Below, piece by piece: positions 1 to 8,418 of a stretch of DNA of 64,000 bases (position 1 is the first letter of the stretch; each line of letters begins with the position of its first letter). The translations under genes and the position numbers were made by a program. The notes beneath the pieces were generated by a model that saw only the letters and a list, made by a program, of their open reading frames with translations, searched no databases and had not been told where the DNA came from. Origin of the DNA: WTAW01 sp964406575 (GTDB lineage Bacteria; Acidobacteriota; Aminicenantia; Aminicenantales; Aminicenantaceae); NCBI GenBank assembly GCA_964406575.1, contig CAYOSH010000004.1, positions 62,001 through 126,000 of the forward strand, in the 5' to 3' direction.

Positions 1-626
1 ATGGACCGGTTTCCCCGCACAGCTATGGCTTTCAGTTTCTTCGAGCCCATGACTGCTCCCTGGCCAGTCCTTCCTGCCTGACGGCCAAAATCATGTGTGA
101 TACAGGAAAAGAGCACTCCGTTTTCACCGGCAGGACCGATAGTCACAATCTCGAAATCCTCACCCAGATCTTTTTTGAGCTGTTCTTCACAATCGAGGGA
201 TCCAAATCCCCAGTATTGGGAAGCATCCCGCAATTCAACAGCGTCGTTATCCACATAAAGAAAAATAGGTTTAGGCGAAACTCCGGAGAAAATGATCATA
301 TCGTATCCTGCGAATTTGAGCATCGGTCCGAAATGGCCGCCCATATTAGAATCGCCGTGGCCGTTCGTCAGAGGTGAAATGGACCCGAATTCGGTCTTCG
401 AACCGGCAGGGATGTAGCAGCCGCTCATTATGCCGACATTCACAATAAATATATTTTCCGGACCAAGCGGATCGGCGTTGCGGGGCACTTCGTCATACAG
501 AATCTTCGCTATGACTCCCCGACCACCATGCCAACGACGAAAAAGTTCTTCATCAGTGGGGAAGCGGTGAATTTCACCAGTACTCAGGTTGATCCTTAAA
601 GTCGTCCCGGCAAGTCCGTTATTCAT
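1..626 (-). CDS. aor: aldehyde:ferredoxin oxidoreductase, N-terminal part (partial)
   Basis: This tungsten/molybdopterin enzyme family oxidises aldehydes to acids and passes electrons to ferredoxin in the cytoplasm of anaerobes. About 208 N-terminal residues are present and the C-terminal part lies beyond the left edge. The start MNNGLAGTTLRINLSTGEI, the HGGRGVIAKIL segment, the TNGHGDSNMGGHFGP stretch and the GPAGENGVLFS segment are typical of the AOR N-terminal domain. The ATG at 624-626 lies one base past the ferredoxin stop, and its GGAGG site is inside the end of the ferredoxin gene, so the two are translationally coupled. Which aldehyde is used cannot be read from this part. Family assignment is firm; substrate is unknown. 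Confidence 0.9.
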   Translation of the reverse strand, partial: MNNGLAGTTLRINLSTGEIHRFPTDEELFRRWHGGRGVIAKILYDEVPRNADPLGPENIFIVNVGIMSGCYIPAGSKTEFGSISPLTNGHGDSNMGGHFGPMLKFAGYDMIIFSGVSPKPIFLYVDNDAVELRDASQYWGFGSLDCEEQLKKDLGEDFEIVTIGPAGENGVLFSCITHDFGRQAGRTGQGAVMGSKKLKAIAVRGNRS

Positions 627-627
627 A

Positions 628-1044
628 TCACGCCTCCTTTTTCGCTGTAACAGGTTTTCTTTTCCATTCGACCAGGGCTTTCGTGTTGCAGATCCTGGTG
701 CATTCCATACAAAAGTCACATTTGATCACATATCCAAGGTCCGGGTGCTGGCAGATGACGCCCACAGGACAGGCAACAACGCAGTCTCCGCAATTCGTGC
801 ACTTTTCCTGATCGACGATATAACCGCCAGCCTCATTCTGATAGACGGCATCCTCTGGGCAGACTTCAGCACATTTTCCACATTGAGTACAGACAAAAGG
901 ACGGAATTTGCCTGGATCGGGAAATTTCGCTTCGATCCTGAGCGCTGCTTTTTTCGGATTGATCTCGAAGAAGTGCTCGATAGCGCAGATCTGTAAGCAG
1001 AGCCTGCAGCCAGTGCAATTGTCTCTATTGACTTTTATCCTCAT
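628..1044 (-). CDS. polyferredoxin, 4Fe-4S electron-transfer subunit for AOR
   Basis: This is a 138-residue iron-sulfur protein with four cysteine clusters: CTGCRLCLQIC near residue 15, CTQCGKCAEVC near 53, CTNCGDCVVAC near 82 and CDFCMECTRIC near 109. They suggest up to four 4Fe-4S centres. It is the upstream gene of the AOR operon and probably accepts electrons from the oxidoreductase. Such ferredoxin-like partner genes commonly sit beside AOR genes. The basic tail (KRKPVTAKKEA) is separated from the AOR start by a single base. Confidence 0.9.
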   Translation of the reverse strand: MRIKVNRDNCTGCRLCLQICAIEHFFEINPKKAALRIEAKFPDPGKFRPFVCTQCGKCAEVCPEDAVYQNEAGGYIVDQEKCTNCGDCVVACPVGVICQHPDLGYVIKCDFCMECTRICNTKALVEWKRKPVTAKKEA

Positions 1045-1206
1045 ATTGCCTCCCTGATATTCACATCTATCAACTTAAAATCAACGATGCTCACCCAGAC
1101 ATAAATACAGCACTAAAGAAAGCGAGAACGCCAGCTGTCGTCAATGAAGCTGAAGTTTATTTTGAGCCAGCACAATAACTGTACCTAAGATCAAGCTTTT
1201 TCGGTT

Positions 1207-2835
1207 TTATTTTTCAAGCAAAAAAGGATATCGGTAATCCTTGGGGGGGTTGAGGTTCTCTTTTACTGTGCGAGTGCTCACCCATCTGAGGAGATTCAGG
1301 TATGACCCGGCTTTGTCGTTCGTTCCAGAACCTCTTGCGCCCCCAAAGGGCTGCTGGCCGACAACAGCTCCTGTGGGCTTGTCATTGATATAGAAGTTAC
1401 CTGCTGCATGACGAAGGGTCCTGTAGGCTTCGATGATGGCTTTCCTATCAGTGGCGAATATCGAGCCAGTCAAACCGTAGGGCGAAGTGGCATCACACAG
1501 TTCAAGCGTCTCAGAGAACCGGTTTTCAGAATAGATGTATACAGTCAATACGGGACCGAAAATCTCTTCCTCCATCAATTTGTGTTTGGGGTCTGTCACT
1601 ACAACAACTGTGGGATGGATAAAATAACCTTTTGAATCGTCGTATGTCCCCCCAAAAATGATCTCTGCCGTCTCTGAATTTTTTGCATACTCGATGTACT
1701 CGACAATGCTGTCATAAGCCGCTTTATCGATCACAGCGGCCATGAAGTTCGAAAAATCGAGGACATCCCCCATCTTGAGAGTCTGAAGTTCATCCAGAAG
1801 CCTATGTTTTACAGCAGGCCAGATGTCTGCAGGGATATACGCCCGGCTGGCCGCCGAACATTTCTGGCCTTGGTATTCGTAAGCTCCCCTGAGGAGGCCT
1901 GTTGCGACAGCATCGACATCCGCCGAAGAATGAACAAAAACGAAGTCTTTACCACCCGTCTCTCCAACGATGCGCGGATAAGACTTGTAATTCAGGATGG
2001 AGGAGCCGATGGTCTTCCACATCGATTGGAACACGGCTGTGCTTCCTGTGAAGTGGATTCCGGCCAGATCGGATTTCTCCAAGACCGGGCCTCCCACGTA
2101 ACGCCCTGGTCCGGGGATAAAATTGATCACGCCATCTGGAAGGCCCGCTTCCTTCCACAACTGCGTCAGGAAATAGGCAGAGTAGACAGAGGATGATGCC
2201 GGCTTCCAGAGGACAACATTCCCCATCATCGCAGGAGATGTGGGGAGATTTCCTGCTATAGACGTGAAATTGAAGGGCGTAACGGCAAAAACAAAGCCTT
2301 CAAGAGCGCGATACTCGACATAGTTCCATGTGGCCGGGGAAGAGTTTGGCTGCTCTTCATAAATTCGCTGCATGTAGTAGGGATTATACCGGTAAAAATC
2401 GATGAGCTCGCATGCGGCATCGATCTCTGCTTGATGAACTGTTTTTGACTGCCCCAGCATGGTCGAGGCATTCAGCACATCTCTGTATTTTGTGGCCAGC
2501 AACTCTGCAGCCCGAAGGAAAATAGCCGCTCGAGAGACCCAATCCATTTCGGACCAGTCCTTCCAGGCTTTTGTCGATTCATCGACGGCCAGGGCAATCT
2601 CATCAGGTCCAGCCTTGTGATAACGGCCCAAAATGTGATTGTGATCGTGGGGGCAGCGACAATCGGCAAAGTTGCCTGTTTTGACTTCTTTCCCTCCAAT
2701 GATCAGAGGAATCTCAACCTCTTCACCTAGCATTTTGTTCAGAAGTGCCTTCAAAGATGCCTTCTCGGGAGAACGGGGTCCATAATTCAGCACAGGTTCA
2801 TTCGAAGGACACGGGATCTTTATAACACCGTTCAT
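1207..2835 (-). CDS. pruA: L-glutamate gamma-semialdehyde (1-pyrroline-5-carboxylate) dehydrogenase
   Basis: The enzyme oxidises glutamate-gamma-semialdehyde (from P5C) to glutamate with NAD+ in proline and arginine breakdown. The 542 residues match the single-domain group 1 P5C dehydrogenases. Visible aldehyde dehydrogenase landmarks are TPFNF near 186-190, the nucleotide-binding FTGST near 262-266, the general base Glu292 in GETGGKD and the nucleophile Cys326 in GQKCSAASR. I chose the ATG at 2833-2835 because AAAGGAG sits at normal spacing; an ATG ten codons upstream has no such site. No proline dehydrogenase gene is adjacent, so the semialdehyde may come from elsewhere on the chromosome. 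Confidence 0.92.
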   Translation of the reverse strand: MNGVIKIPCPSNEPVLNYGPRSPEKASLKALLNKMLGEEVEIPLIIGGKEVKTGNFADCRCPHDHNHILGRYHKAGPDEIALAVDESTKAWKDWSEMDWVSRAAIFLRAAELLATKYRDVLNASTMLGQSKTVHQAEIDAACELIDFYRYNPYYMQRIYEEQPNSSPATWNYVEYRALEGFVFAVTPFNFTSIAGNLPTSPAMMGNVVLWKPASSSVYSAYFLTQLWKEAGLPDGVINFIPGPGRYVGGPVLEKSDLAGIHFTGSTAVFQSMWKTIGSSILNYKSYPRIVGETGGKDFVFVHSSADVDAVATGLLRGAYEYQGQKCSAASRAYIPADIWPAVKHRLLDELQTLKMGDVLDFSNFMAAVIDKAAYDSIVEYIEYAKNSETAEIIFGGTYDDSKGYFIHPTVVVVTDPKHKLMEEEIFGPVLTVYIYSENRFSETLELCDATSPYGLTGSIFATDRKAIIEAYRTLRHAAGNFYINDKPTGAVVGQQPFGGARGSGTNDKAGSYLNLLRWVSTRTVKENLNPPKDYRYPFLLEK

Positions 2836-3097
2836 GAGAAATTCTCCTTTATTATGATTTATCATTCATTATTATGGAAACAAGATCATGCCCCCGATTT
2901 GTGAACAACTCCGGTTGCGTTCTGGGTTGGGGCATAAGGGCATTTCCATTTATTTTTTGCCATCAAAAGGCAACAATTATACATCAATAAAAAAATTTCT
3001 TCATCCCTATCGTAGCTTTAAAATGGAAAACATAAAAACATCCCGGAAATTGAATGCGTTAATAGAGTTGATGTCTGCCTTCAAAGGTGTCTAAAGC

Positions 3098-3643
3098 CTA
3101 TAGTCCAAGATCTTTGTCGATTCCCTGCATCGCTTCAAGACAGATAGAGATGAATTCATCAAGATCTATCCCGATTTCCCGGATCTGTTCGATGTCCTCT
3201 CTCTTGGCTCCGCGTGCAAAACTCTTTTCCTTGTAGCGCCTCTTCACAAATCCCAGATCGACCTCCTGGAGTTTTTTGCTCGGATGCATCAGTGTTGCGG
3301 CGATAATCAGGCCTGTGAGAGGGTCGATGGAGAAAATGGCATAATCCATTTTTGTCTGGCAGGGCACTATGGCCGCATGAGCCATGATCGCCTGGATGAT
3401 ATCCGGCTCTATGCCAACCTCTTCCAATATCTTGACTGTTTCTGTAGTGTGGAGTCCGGGGCTTTTTTCGGTGATCTCGTAATCGAGGTCATGAAGGATC
3501 CCGGCCAATCCCCACTTGTTCACATCCTCACCCATCCTCTCAGCCAGAGCCTTCATACAGGCCTCCACCGCTAAGGAATGTTTCACAAGATTCTTGTTCT
3601 TGAGATGTTGTTTGACAAGAGTTAATGCTTCGGACCGATCCAT
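3098..3643 (-). CDS. HD-domain phosphohydrolase
   Basis: This 181-residue protein is a compact HD-superfamily metal-dependent hydrolase. Visible motifs are the first histidine in VKHSLAVE (about residue 21), the HD pair in GILHDLDYE (about 51-52) and the later histidine in AIMAHA (about 88). Such stand-alone HDIG-type proteins hydrolyse nucleotides or other phosphoesters, and the substrate here is unknown. The start overlaps the end of the upstream PQQ-propeller lipoprotein gene by 22 bases, and its AAGGAG ribosome site lies inside that gene, so the two are co-translated. Confidence 0.85.
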   Translation of the reverse strand: MDRSEALTLVKQHLKNKNLVKHSLAVEACMKALAERMGEDVNKWGLAGILHDLDYEITEKSPGLHTTETVKILEEVGIEPDIIQAIMAHAAIVPCQTKMDYAIFSIDPLTGLIIAATLMHPSKKLQEVDLGFVKRRYKEKSFARGAKREDIEQIREIGIDLDEFISICLEAMQGIDKDLGL

Positions 3644-5451
3644 GTTAAAGCTCCTTCCATGAACAATAATTCTCTGATCTGCTCCGCATCTATTGATCGG
3701 GACTCACTGCGGAACGTCACAGATCTACTGAAATTTTTATTGACTTGGGTGTCGGTTTTTTTTGTGATCGTGTAAACGACACTCGATTGGACTTTCTCCA
3801 CTCCATCATCAGCGTTCACAGAGAGTGCGTAAATCCCCTCCATTTCGGGGATCCATGTCCAACTGCTCTCTTCAGAATATTCCTGTACGGTTTTTCGCCC
3901 TGTAGGAATAAAAATCAGCGTCTGGAAATAAAAGGTAAATTTATAAATACGGTGGAGACTAAACTCGAACTTAGGAGCGGACATGCCTCTGGCATTGGCC
4001 GTGACGATGATCTCTTCCCCCACACGTTGGGGCGAATCCTTTGACAGAGCCAGGACCACAGCAGCATTCTCTTTTTCGATCAAAAAAGGTATCTCTGTTT
4101 CAGCCTCTTCCTTTTCGTCACTCACCCTGACGCCGATACTGTAGATTCCATCTTTTTCTGGAAACCACTCCCAAGTATTCTCTTCAGACTTTTCCTGGAC
4201 AATTCTTCTTTCTTCCTCTTTTTTGAGCAAAACGAAGAAATTGGGATTCAACAGCAGTTTGACCATCGGACAGAGAGAGAATTCATAGACCGGCAAGTAA
4301 AATCCTGAGGGCGCGGCAGTGACCACGATCTCTTCGTTGATCTTCTGAGGCGAGCTCTTTGAAGTCGATAAATCAACGGCGACTTTTTTCTGGAAGCTCA
4401 ACAACGTGCCCTTGTCCGTTTCCGGATCATAATGGTTAACCAACATATGAGGATCACACCACATTGGATTTGACCGCATCTCTTGCGCACCCTGAAACTC
4501 CCCCACCTTTTCTCCGGTTTTCAAATCGAAACCCATGAGGAGAGAGGAAAGTGATGTAACGACGATCTTATCTCCGACAATCATAAGATGATAATAGGCA
4601 CGCGAGGGAATCACGCTCCACCACAGAATTTCCCCGCCTTTTTTGTTCAAACAGTATAAAACATTGTCCATACACGCAAAAAACCCTCTTTTATCGGCAA
4701 AAACCGGAGGTACGAGGAGCTCTCCCCCCGTTCTTATCTTCCATTTCTTTCTCTGTTTTTTCAGGTTAATACATATAATCTCACTGTTCCCTGAGCCGAG
4801 ATAGACAAAGTCGCCATCCACGGCTAGAGTTGCGCCGATTTTACCTCCGACAGCTAACTTCCAGATCAAATTCCCTTGAGGACTTAAGATATAGAGATTT
4901 TGGTCATCACTTCCAAAAACAATTTTCCCATCGGCGATCACAGGATTCGAGCGGATGGCAGACTCAGCTTTGAATGTCCAACTCCTATCGCCCTTGATGA
5001 TATCGATCGCGATGAACCAGCCCGAATCCGTTCCCAGACACACGTCATCTCCAAATTCTGTGATTTGACTCGTAATGACATCTCCGACCTCTCGTTCCCA
5101 GAGTGTTTCACCTCCCTTGTCGAGGCAGAAAAGAGTGTTGTCCTGACCCAGCACATAGATATTTTCCTCTCCAAGGAACGGCGGAGTCAAGAGTGTTCCC
5201 GCTAGTTTGACTTGCCAAAGTATGTTTTGGCTAGATCCTTCGATACAGTACAATATGCCCGCCCGGGTAGAAATGTAAACGTGGTCTCCTCTTTTTTTCA
5301 TGGGATTGTTGATTTCGCCCTTGTATTCGATCTGATTGGCTTCCTCTATAGGAAAAATGAGGCCGCTGGGATAGGGCGGTACCTTTTTTCGAAAAAGGGA
5401 ACAGGACCACAACACAACAAAAAGAGCACAAAGAACGGCCAATTTTTTCAT
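3622..5451 (-). CDS. PQQ-like beta-propeller lipoprotein with two C-terminal Ig-like repeats
   Basis: This is a 609-residue exported protein. A lipoprotein signal ends in LWSC with the lipidated Cys at about 17. Residues 35-370 contain repeated propeller blades of the PQQ/BamB type (for example GKIVFGSDDQNLYILS and GDFVYLGSGNSEIICIN). Residues 380-570 hold two homologous beta-sandwich repeats sharing EEI(V)VTA, then EEN/ESSWTW(I)PE and DGIYS/EGIYA motifs. The combination suggests an envelope-anchored scaffold or binding protein; no catalytic residues are evident. It overlaps the HD hydrolase gene. A promoter-like pair lies just upstream with only an approximately 11-base leader and no clear ribosome site. 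Confidence 0.8.
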   Translation of the reverse strand: MKKLAVLCALFVVLWSCSLFRKKVPPYPSGLIFPIEEANQIEYKGEINNPMKKRGDHVYISTRAGILYCIEGSSQNILWQVKLAGTLLTPPFLGEENIYVLGQDNTLFCLDKGGETLWEREVGDVITSQITEFGDDVCLGTDSGWFIAIDIIKGDRSWTFKAESAIRSNPVIADGKIVFGSDDQNLYILSPQGNLIWKLAVGGKIGATLAVDGDFVYLGSGNSEIICINLKKQRKKWKIRTGGELLVPPVFADKRGFFACMDNVLYCLNKKGGEILWWSVIPSRAYYHLMIVGDKIVVTSLSSLLMGFDLKTGEKVGEFQGAQEMRSNPMWCDPHMLVNHYDPETDKGTLLSFQKKVAVDLSTSKSSPQKINEEIVVTAAPSGFYLPVYEFSLCPMVKLLLNPNFFVLLKKEEERRIVQEKSEENTWEWFPEKDGIYSIGVRVSDEKEEAETEIPFLIEKENAAVVLALSKDSPQRVGEEIIVTANARGMSAPKFEFSLHRIYKFTFYFQTLIFIPTGRKTVQEYSEESSWTWIPEMEGIYALSVNADDGVEKVQSSVVYTITKKTDTQVNKNFSRSVTFRSESRSIDAEQIRELLFMEGALTWIGPKH

Positions 5452-5468
5452 CTATCAGGAGAAAGCGT

Positions 5469-5498
5469 ATGATATCATTTTTATTCCCCTATACTCAA
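5469..5498 (-). promoter_or_regulatory. candidate promoter of the PQQ-propeller/HD operon
   Basis: On the minus strand TTGAGT (5493-5498) and TATCAT (5469-5474) are separated by 18 bases. The predicted transcript start is only about 11 bases before the ATG at 5451, and no Shine-Dalgarno sequence precedes that ATG. Confidence 0.4.
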
Positions 5499-5636
5499 TG
5501 GGGGAGCCAATATTGGAAATATCTTCATCTTCATGATGTTGAGTATTCATGTCTTATGGATTCAGATATATTGACCTTGGTCTGCGGTGTCTTTACATAG
5601 AAAAATGAAGCTGTTATCATTCGGAAGAGACGAGGC

Positions 5637-5804
5637 ATGATCAACTATATATTGCTTTACAAAATCCGGAAAAAAGTCAAAAAAATCATTAAAGATAAAA
5701 TCGAGGATGAAGAATTGGCTACTACAGAGAAATCATGCGTGGGATGTGTGGCCGATGAGATCAGCTGGGAGATCTACTATTTGCTCAAAGACCAAAATAA
5801 ATAG
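5637..5804 (+). CDS. small hypothetical protein with CxxC motif (55 aa)
   Basis: This short frame encodes a lysine-rich N-terminal half (YKIRKKVKKIIKDKIEDEE) and a C-terminal half carrying CVGC at about residues 38-41 followed by ADEISWEIYYLL. The amphipathic, charged composition and the CxxC pair are protein-like. It occupies an otherwise empty region between the PQQ operon and the end of rarA. A purine-rich GAAGAGACGAGG precedes the ATG, with the best match close to the start. I do not recognise a family. A metal- or redox-linked CxxC is possible but unproven. Confidence 0.45.
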   Translation: MINYILLYKIRKKVKKIIKDKIEDEELATTEKSCVGCVADEISWEIYYLLKDQNK

Positions 5805-5852
5805 CTTTACGTGTTTTTCGCCGCCTTTATTCTTCCTTAGAAAATTTCTATA

Positions 5853-7205
5853 TTAGATCTTTGGTTTTGTTTTTGAATTATCCTTCGATCTTTTGTTCCT
5901 TGCCGCTGTTTTGAGCTGGTCCCACCAGTCGATTCTTTTCTTGATCTCTTTCTCCAAGCCAAGATTCCCGGGCTCATAGTATTTCCGTCCCCTCAATCTC
6001 TCAGGGAATGTTTCCATATCCGTGGTTGAATAGGCGTAGTTGTGGGCGTACATATAATCCTTTCCGTATCCAATATCTTTCATCAATGATGTCACAGGAT
6101 TCCTCAAATGGAGGGGGACAGGCTCATAAGGGCTGGCCTCCACGTCTTTTTGTGCTTTCTTGAAGGCTGAATAAGCTCTGTTGCTCTTAGGTGCTGATGC
6201 TAGATAGATCACCGCCTCGGCGAGTGCCAGATCCCCCTCCGGTGAACCGATAAAATCGTACGCCTCTCTTGCATCCAATGCGATAGAGAGGGCTTGGGGG
6301 TCTGCCAGTCCGATATCCTCCGAAGCGAACCTGATCAACCTCCTGACGATATAAAGAGGGTCTTCACCGGCAGTCAACATTCTGGCGAGCCAGTAGAGGG
6401 AGGCATCCACATCGCTGTTCCTGAGGCTCTTGTGAAGGGCAGAGATGAGGTTGAAATGCTCCTCCCCTTTTTTGTCATAGAGGAGTATGCGTTTCTGTAA
6501 GGCTTCCTTCACTTCTGTTTTTGAAATCCGGCTTTCTTTGGCTAAATACGCAGATATCTCCAGCGTATTCAGTGCTCGTCTGGCGTCCCCGTTGGCATAA
6601 TCGATGATCATCTTCAAGGCAGTTTTTTCGATCTTCAGGCTCAGTGCTCCCAATCCTCGGTCTTTATCCGAAATCGCCTCCTGAATGATCTTGATGAGTG
6701 TCTCTTCCGATAAAGGATTCAGGACGAGAACTCGAGTCCTAGAGAGAAGAGGAGCAATAACCTCGAAGGAGGGATTTTCTGTGGTGGATCCAAAAAGTAT
6801 GATATCACCTCTTTCCACATATGGAAGGAAGGCCGCCTGCTGGGCCTTGTTGAACCTGTGGATCTCATCGATAAAAAGAACTGTGGGCTGGCCATAGAGA
6901 TTCCTATGGCTTTCCGCCTGGGCCATGACTGTTTTTACATCTTTGATTCCAGAGAGAACAGCGCTGAAAAACAAACAGGGGAAATTGAAGGCATTCGCAA
7001 GGATGTAACCCAGAGTTGTTTTCCCCGAACCGGGCGGGCCCCAGAAAATGATCGATACCAGTTGATCGGATTTGATAAGCTGGGAGAGGATCTTTCCCTC
7101 ACCGATCAAATGTTCCTGCCCATAGAACTGGCTCAGATTTCCAGGCCGCATCCTCTCAGCGAGTGGAGTATGAGTCTTTTCCCCAGTCTTCATGTTTGTA
7201 TTCAT
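5853..7205 (-). CDS. rarA: replication-associated recombination protein A (AAA+ ATPase)
   Basis: RarA/MgsA (Mgs1/WRNIP1 family) is a clamp-loader-like AAA+ ATPase acting at stalled replication forks. At 450 residues the length is typical. The start motif PLAERMRPGNLSQFYGQEHL is followed by Walker A GPPGSGKT at about 56-63, Walker B VLFIDEIHRF near 109-118, sensor 1 GSTTENPSF and the C-terminal tetramerisation segment ending in RKYYEPGNLG. The gene stands alone. A TGnTATAAT extended -10 sits so close to the first ATG that the transcript may be leaderless, or translation may begin at the second Met (residue 5). Confidence 0.95.
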   Translation of the reverse strand: MNTNMKTGEKTHTPLAERMRPGNLSQFYGQEHLIGEGKILSQLIKSDQLVSIIFWGPPGSGKTTLGYILANAFNFPCLFFSAVLSGIKDVKTVMAQAESHRNLYGQPTVLFIDEIHRFNKAQQAAFLPYVERGDIILFGSTTENPSFEVIAPLLSRTRVLVLNPLSEETLIKIIQEAISDKDRGLGALSLKIEKTALKMIIDYANGDARRALNTLEISAYLAKESRISKTEVKEALQKRILLYDKKGEEHFNLISALHKSLRNSDVDASLYWLARMLTAGEDPLYIVRRLIRFASEDIGLADPQALSIALDAREAYDFIGSPEGDLALAEAVIYLASAPKSNRAYSAFKKAQKDVEASPYEPVPLHLRNPVTSLMKDIGYGKDYMYAHNYAYSTTDMETFPERLRGRKYYEPGNLGLEKEIKKRIDWWDQLKTAARNKRSKDNSKTKPKI

Positions 7206-7209
7206 CCGA

Positions 7210-7218
7210 ATTATACCA
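7210..7218 (-). promoter_or_regulatory. extended -10 promoter of rarA
   Basis: On the minus strand TGGTATAAT ends five bases before the first ATG of rarA. Transcription would start at or next to the start codon, and no ribosome-binding site precedes it. The -35 region is poor, as is common for extended -10 promoters. Confidence 0.45.
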
Positions 7219-7491
7219 GATTCTCTTCTTTATTTCCGTACCGATGAAGAGAGTATCTGCGTCCGTGCCCATGGTCTGGGGGCTTCAGCTAGGACAGATT
7301 GGGCTCACTCAAGGGATTTCATCGATCAACAATCCCAATCATAGAACTGAAGATGCACTCAATTGCAACTTGACGGCGAAAGGTTACCGTGCTAATGTAA
7401 TGATTGATTTTACAGAGAGTTCCATCATGAACGGGTTTCAAAACAAAGGTTGTCCTGTTCATACCTTGATGCTGCGTTGGAAAGATTGCGG

Positions 7492-7842
7492 ATGAAAAGC
7501 AAGACAGAATCTGATAAGTTTGCCTACAAATTGGACGATGTGGCCCGCATTGCTCATCTGGACAAAAAAACCATCGAGTCTTGGGAGAAAGATTTCTACT
7601 TTATACAATCCGGCCAGACCCGTTCCGGACATAAGATCTTCAGAAAAAAAGACTTATCGATCATCCTCAGGCTCAAAGAACTCCTGGAGAACGAAGGACT
7701 CACTCTAGCCGGAGCCAAAAGACAGCTCGAAGAAGAATTAGGGATCAAGAAAACAACAGCTATCCATCCCGATCGGATGAAAAAAGTCCTCTATAATGTT
7801 CGTGAACGGCTGAGGGATATTGCGTCCACCCTAGACGAATAA
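7492..7842 (+). CDS. MerR-type HTH transcriptional regulator
   Basis: This is a 116-residue DNA-binding protein. A winged helix of the MerR type runs through KLDDVARIAHLDKKTIESWE and the wing segment RSGHKIFRKKDLSIILRLK. A short helical tail follows (LAGAKRQLEEELG) with no sensor domain. The conserved NEGLTLAGAKRQL segment is typical of MerR-family proteins that contact DNA as dimers. I prefer the ATG at 7492 because GGAAAG lies about seven bases upstream; a TTG at 7450 in the same frame is an alternative. No target operator was identified. Confidence 0.85.
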   Translation: MKSKTESDKFAYKLDDVARIAHLDKKTIESWEKDFYFIQSGQTRSGHKIFRKKDLSIILRLKELLENEGLTLAGAKRQLEEELGIKKTTAIHPDRMKKVLYNVRERLRDIASTLDE

Positions 7843-7886
7843 CCTCACCCTACAAAATTCAAATTCTTCCCTTTCGATCTCATTTA

Positions 7887-7915
7887 TTTAAAAATGAAGA
7901 CACTTTTGTTATAAT
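7887..7915 (+). promoter_or_regulatory. promoter of tRNA-Pro
   Basis: TTTAAA (7887-7892) and a perfect TATAAT (7910-7915) are separated by 17 bases. The predicted start is about nine bases before the mature tRNA. Confidence 0.6.
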
Positions 7916-7930
7916 AGACAGCCTTTAAGT

Positions 7931-8004
7931 CGGGACGTGGCGCAGCCTGGTAGCGCACACGCTTGGGGTGCGTGGGGTCGGCGGTTCAAATCCGCCCGTC
8001 CCGA
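7931..8004 (+). tRNA. tRNA-Pro (anticodon GGG)
   Basis: This 74-base sequence folds as a complete tRNA. The acceptor stem CGGGACG pairs with CGTCCCG and the D arm is GCGC/GCGC. The anticodon stem CACGC/GCGTG encloses loop TTGGGGT with anticodon GGG. The T arm is GGCGG TTCAAAT CCGCC and the discriminator is A. CCA is not encoded. Confidence 0.97.
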
Positions 8005-8042
8005 TTCTCTCCAATCATTAATAATCCAAAGAGGAGGAAAGT

Positions 8043-8363
8043 GTGGAAGAATTACTGGGGAGAACAATAAAACTCACAGGGCTCGTCAGTTATCAGAAAG
8101 GTTCTGTGATCAGCCGAGAGATTATTGCAAAAAAAACTGGAACCGTGACACTTTTTGCTTTCGATGAGGGCCAAGGCCTATCCGAACATACAGCTCCATT
8201 TGACGCAACTGTCCTCTGCTTGGAAGGAGAGGTCGATGTCACCATATCCGGGAGATCGATTCGCGTTAGAAAAGATGAAATGATCATCATGCCTGCTCAT
8301 CAACCGCATTCCCTCAAAGCCAGATCGAAATTTAAGATGCTGCTCATCATGATCAGGGCTTAA
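8043..8363 (+). CDS. cupin-domain protein
   Basis: This 106-residue protein is a single small beta-barrel cupin. The first cupin motif is degenerate (EGQGLSEHTAPFDATVLCLEG) with one visible histidine (H of SEHTAP). The second ends in MPAHQPHSLKA with two histidines, so a metal site is possible. It begins with GTG behind a strong AGGAGG. It directly follows the tRNA and could share its transcript, but this is only positional. The substrate is unknown; many such single-domain cupins bind small ligands or act as sugar or dioxygenase-like enzymes. Confidence 0.8.
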   Translation: MEELLGRTIKLTGLVSYQKGSVISREIIAKKTGTVTLFAFDEGQGLSEHTAPFDATVLCLEGEVDVTISGRSIRVRKDEMIIMPAHQPHSLKARSKFKMLLIMIRA

Positions 8364-8418
8364 TCCAAGCTCTTCATTAAAAAGCTTAACAACATTCAAA
8401 TCAAAAAGGAACGTCCTA

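Noticed and set aside
2888..3094. A 68-codon frame between pruA and the HD gene
   Set aside because: No ribosome site, no motif, atypical composition, and it lies in the promoter region of pruA.
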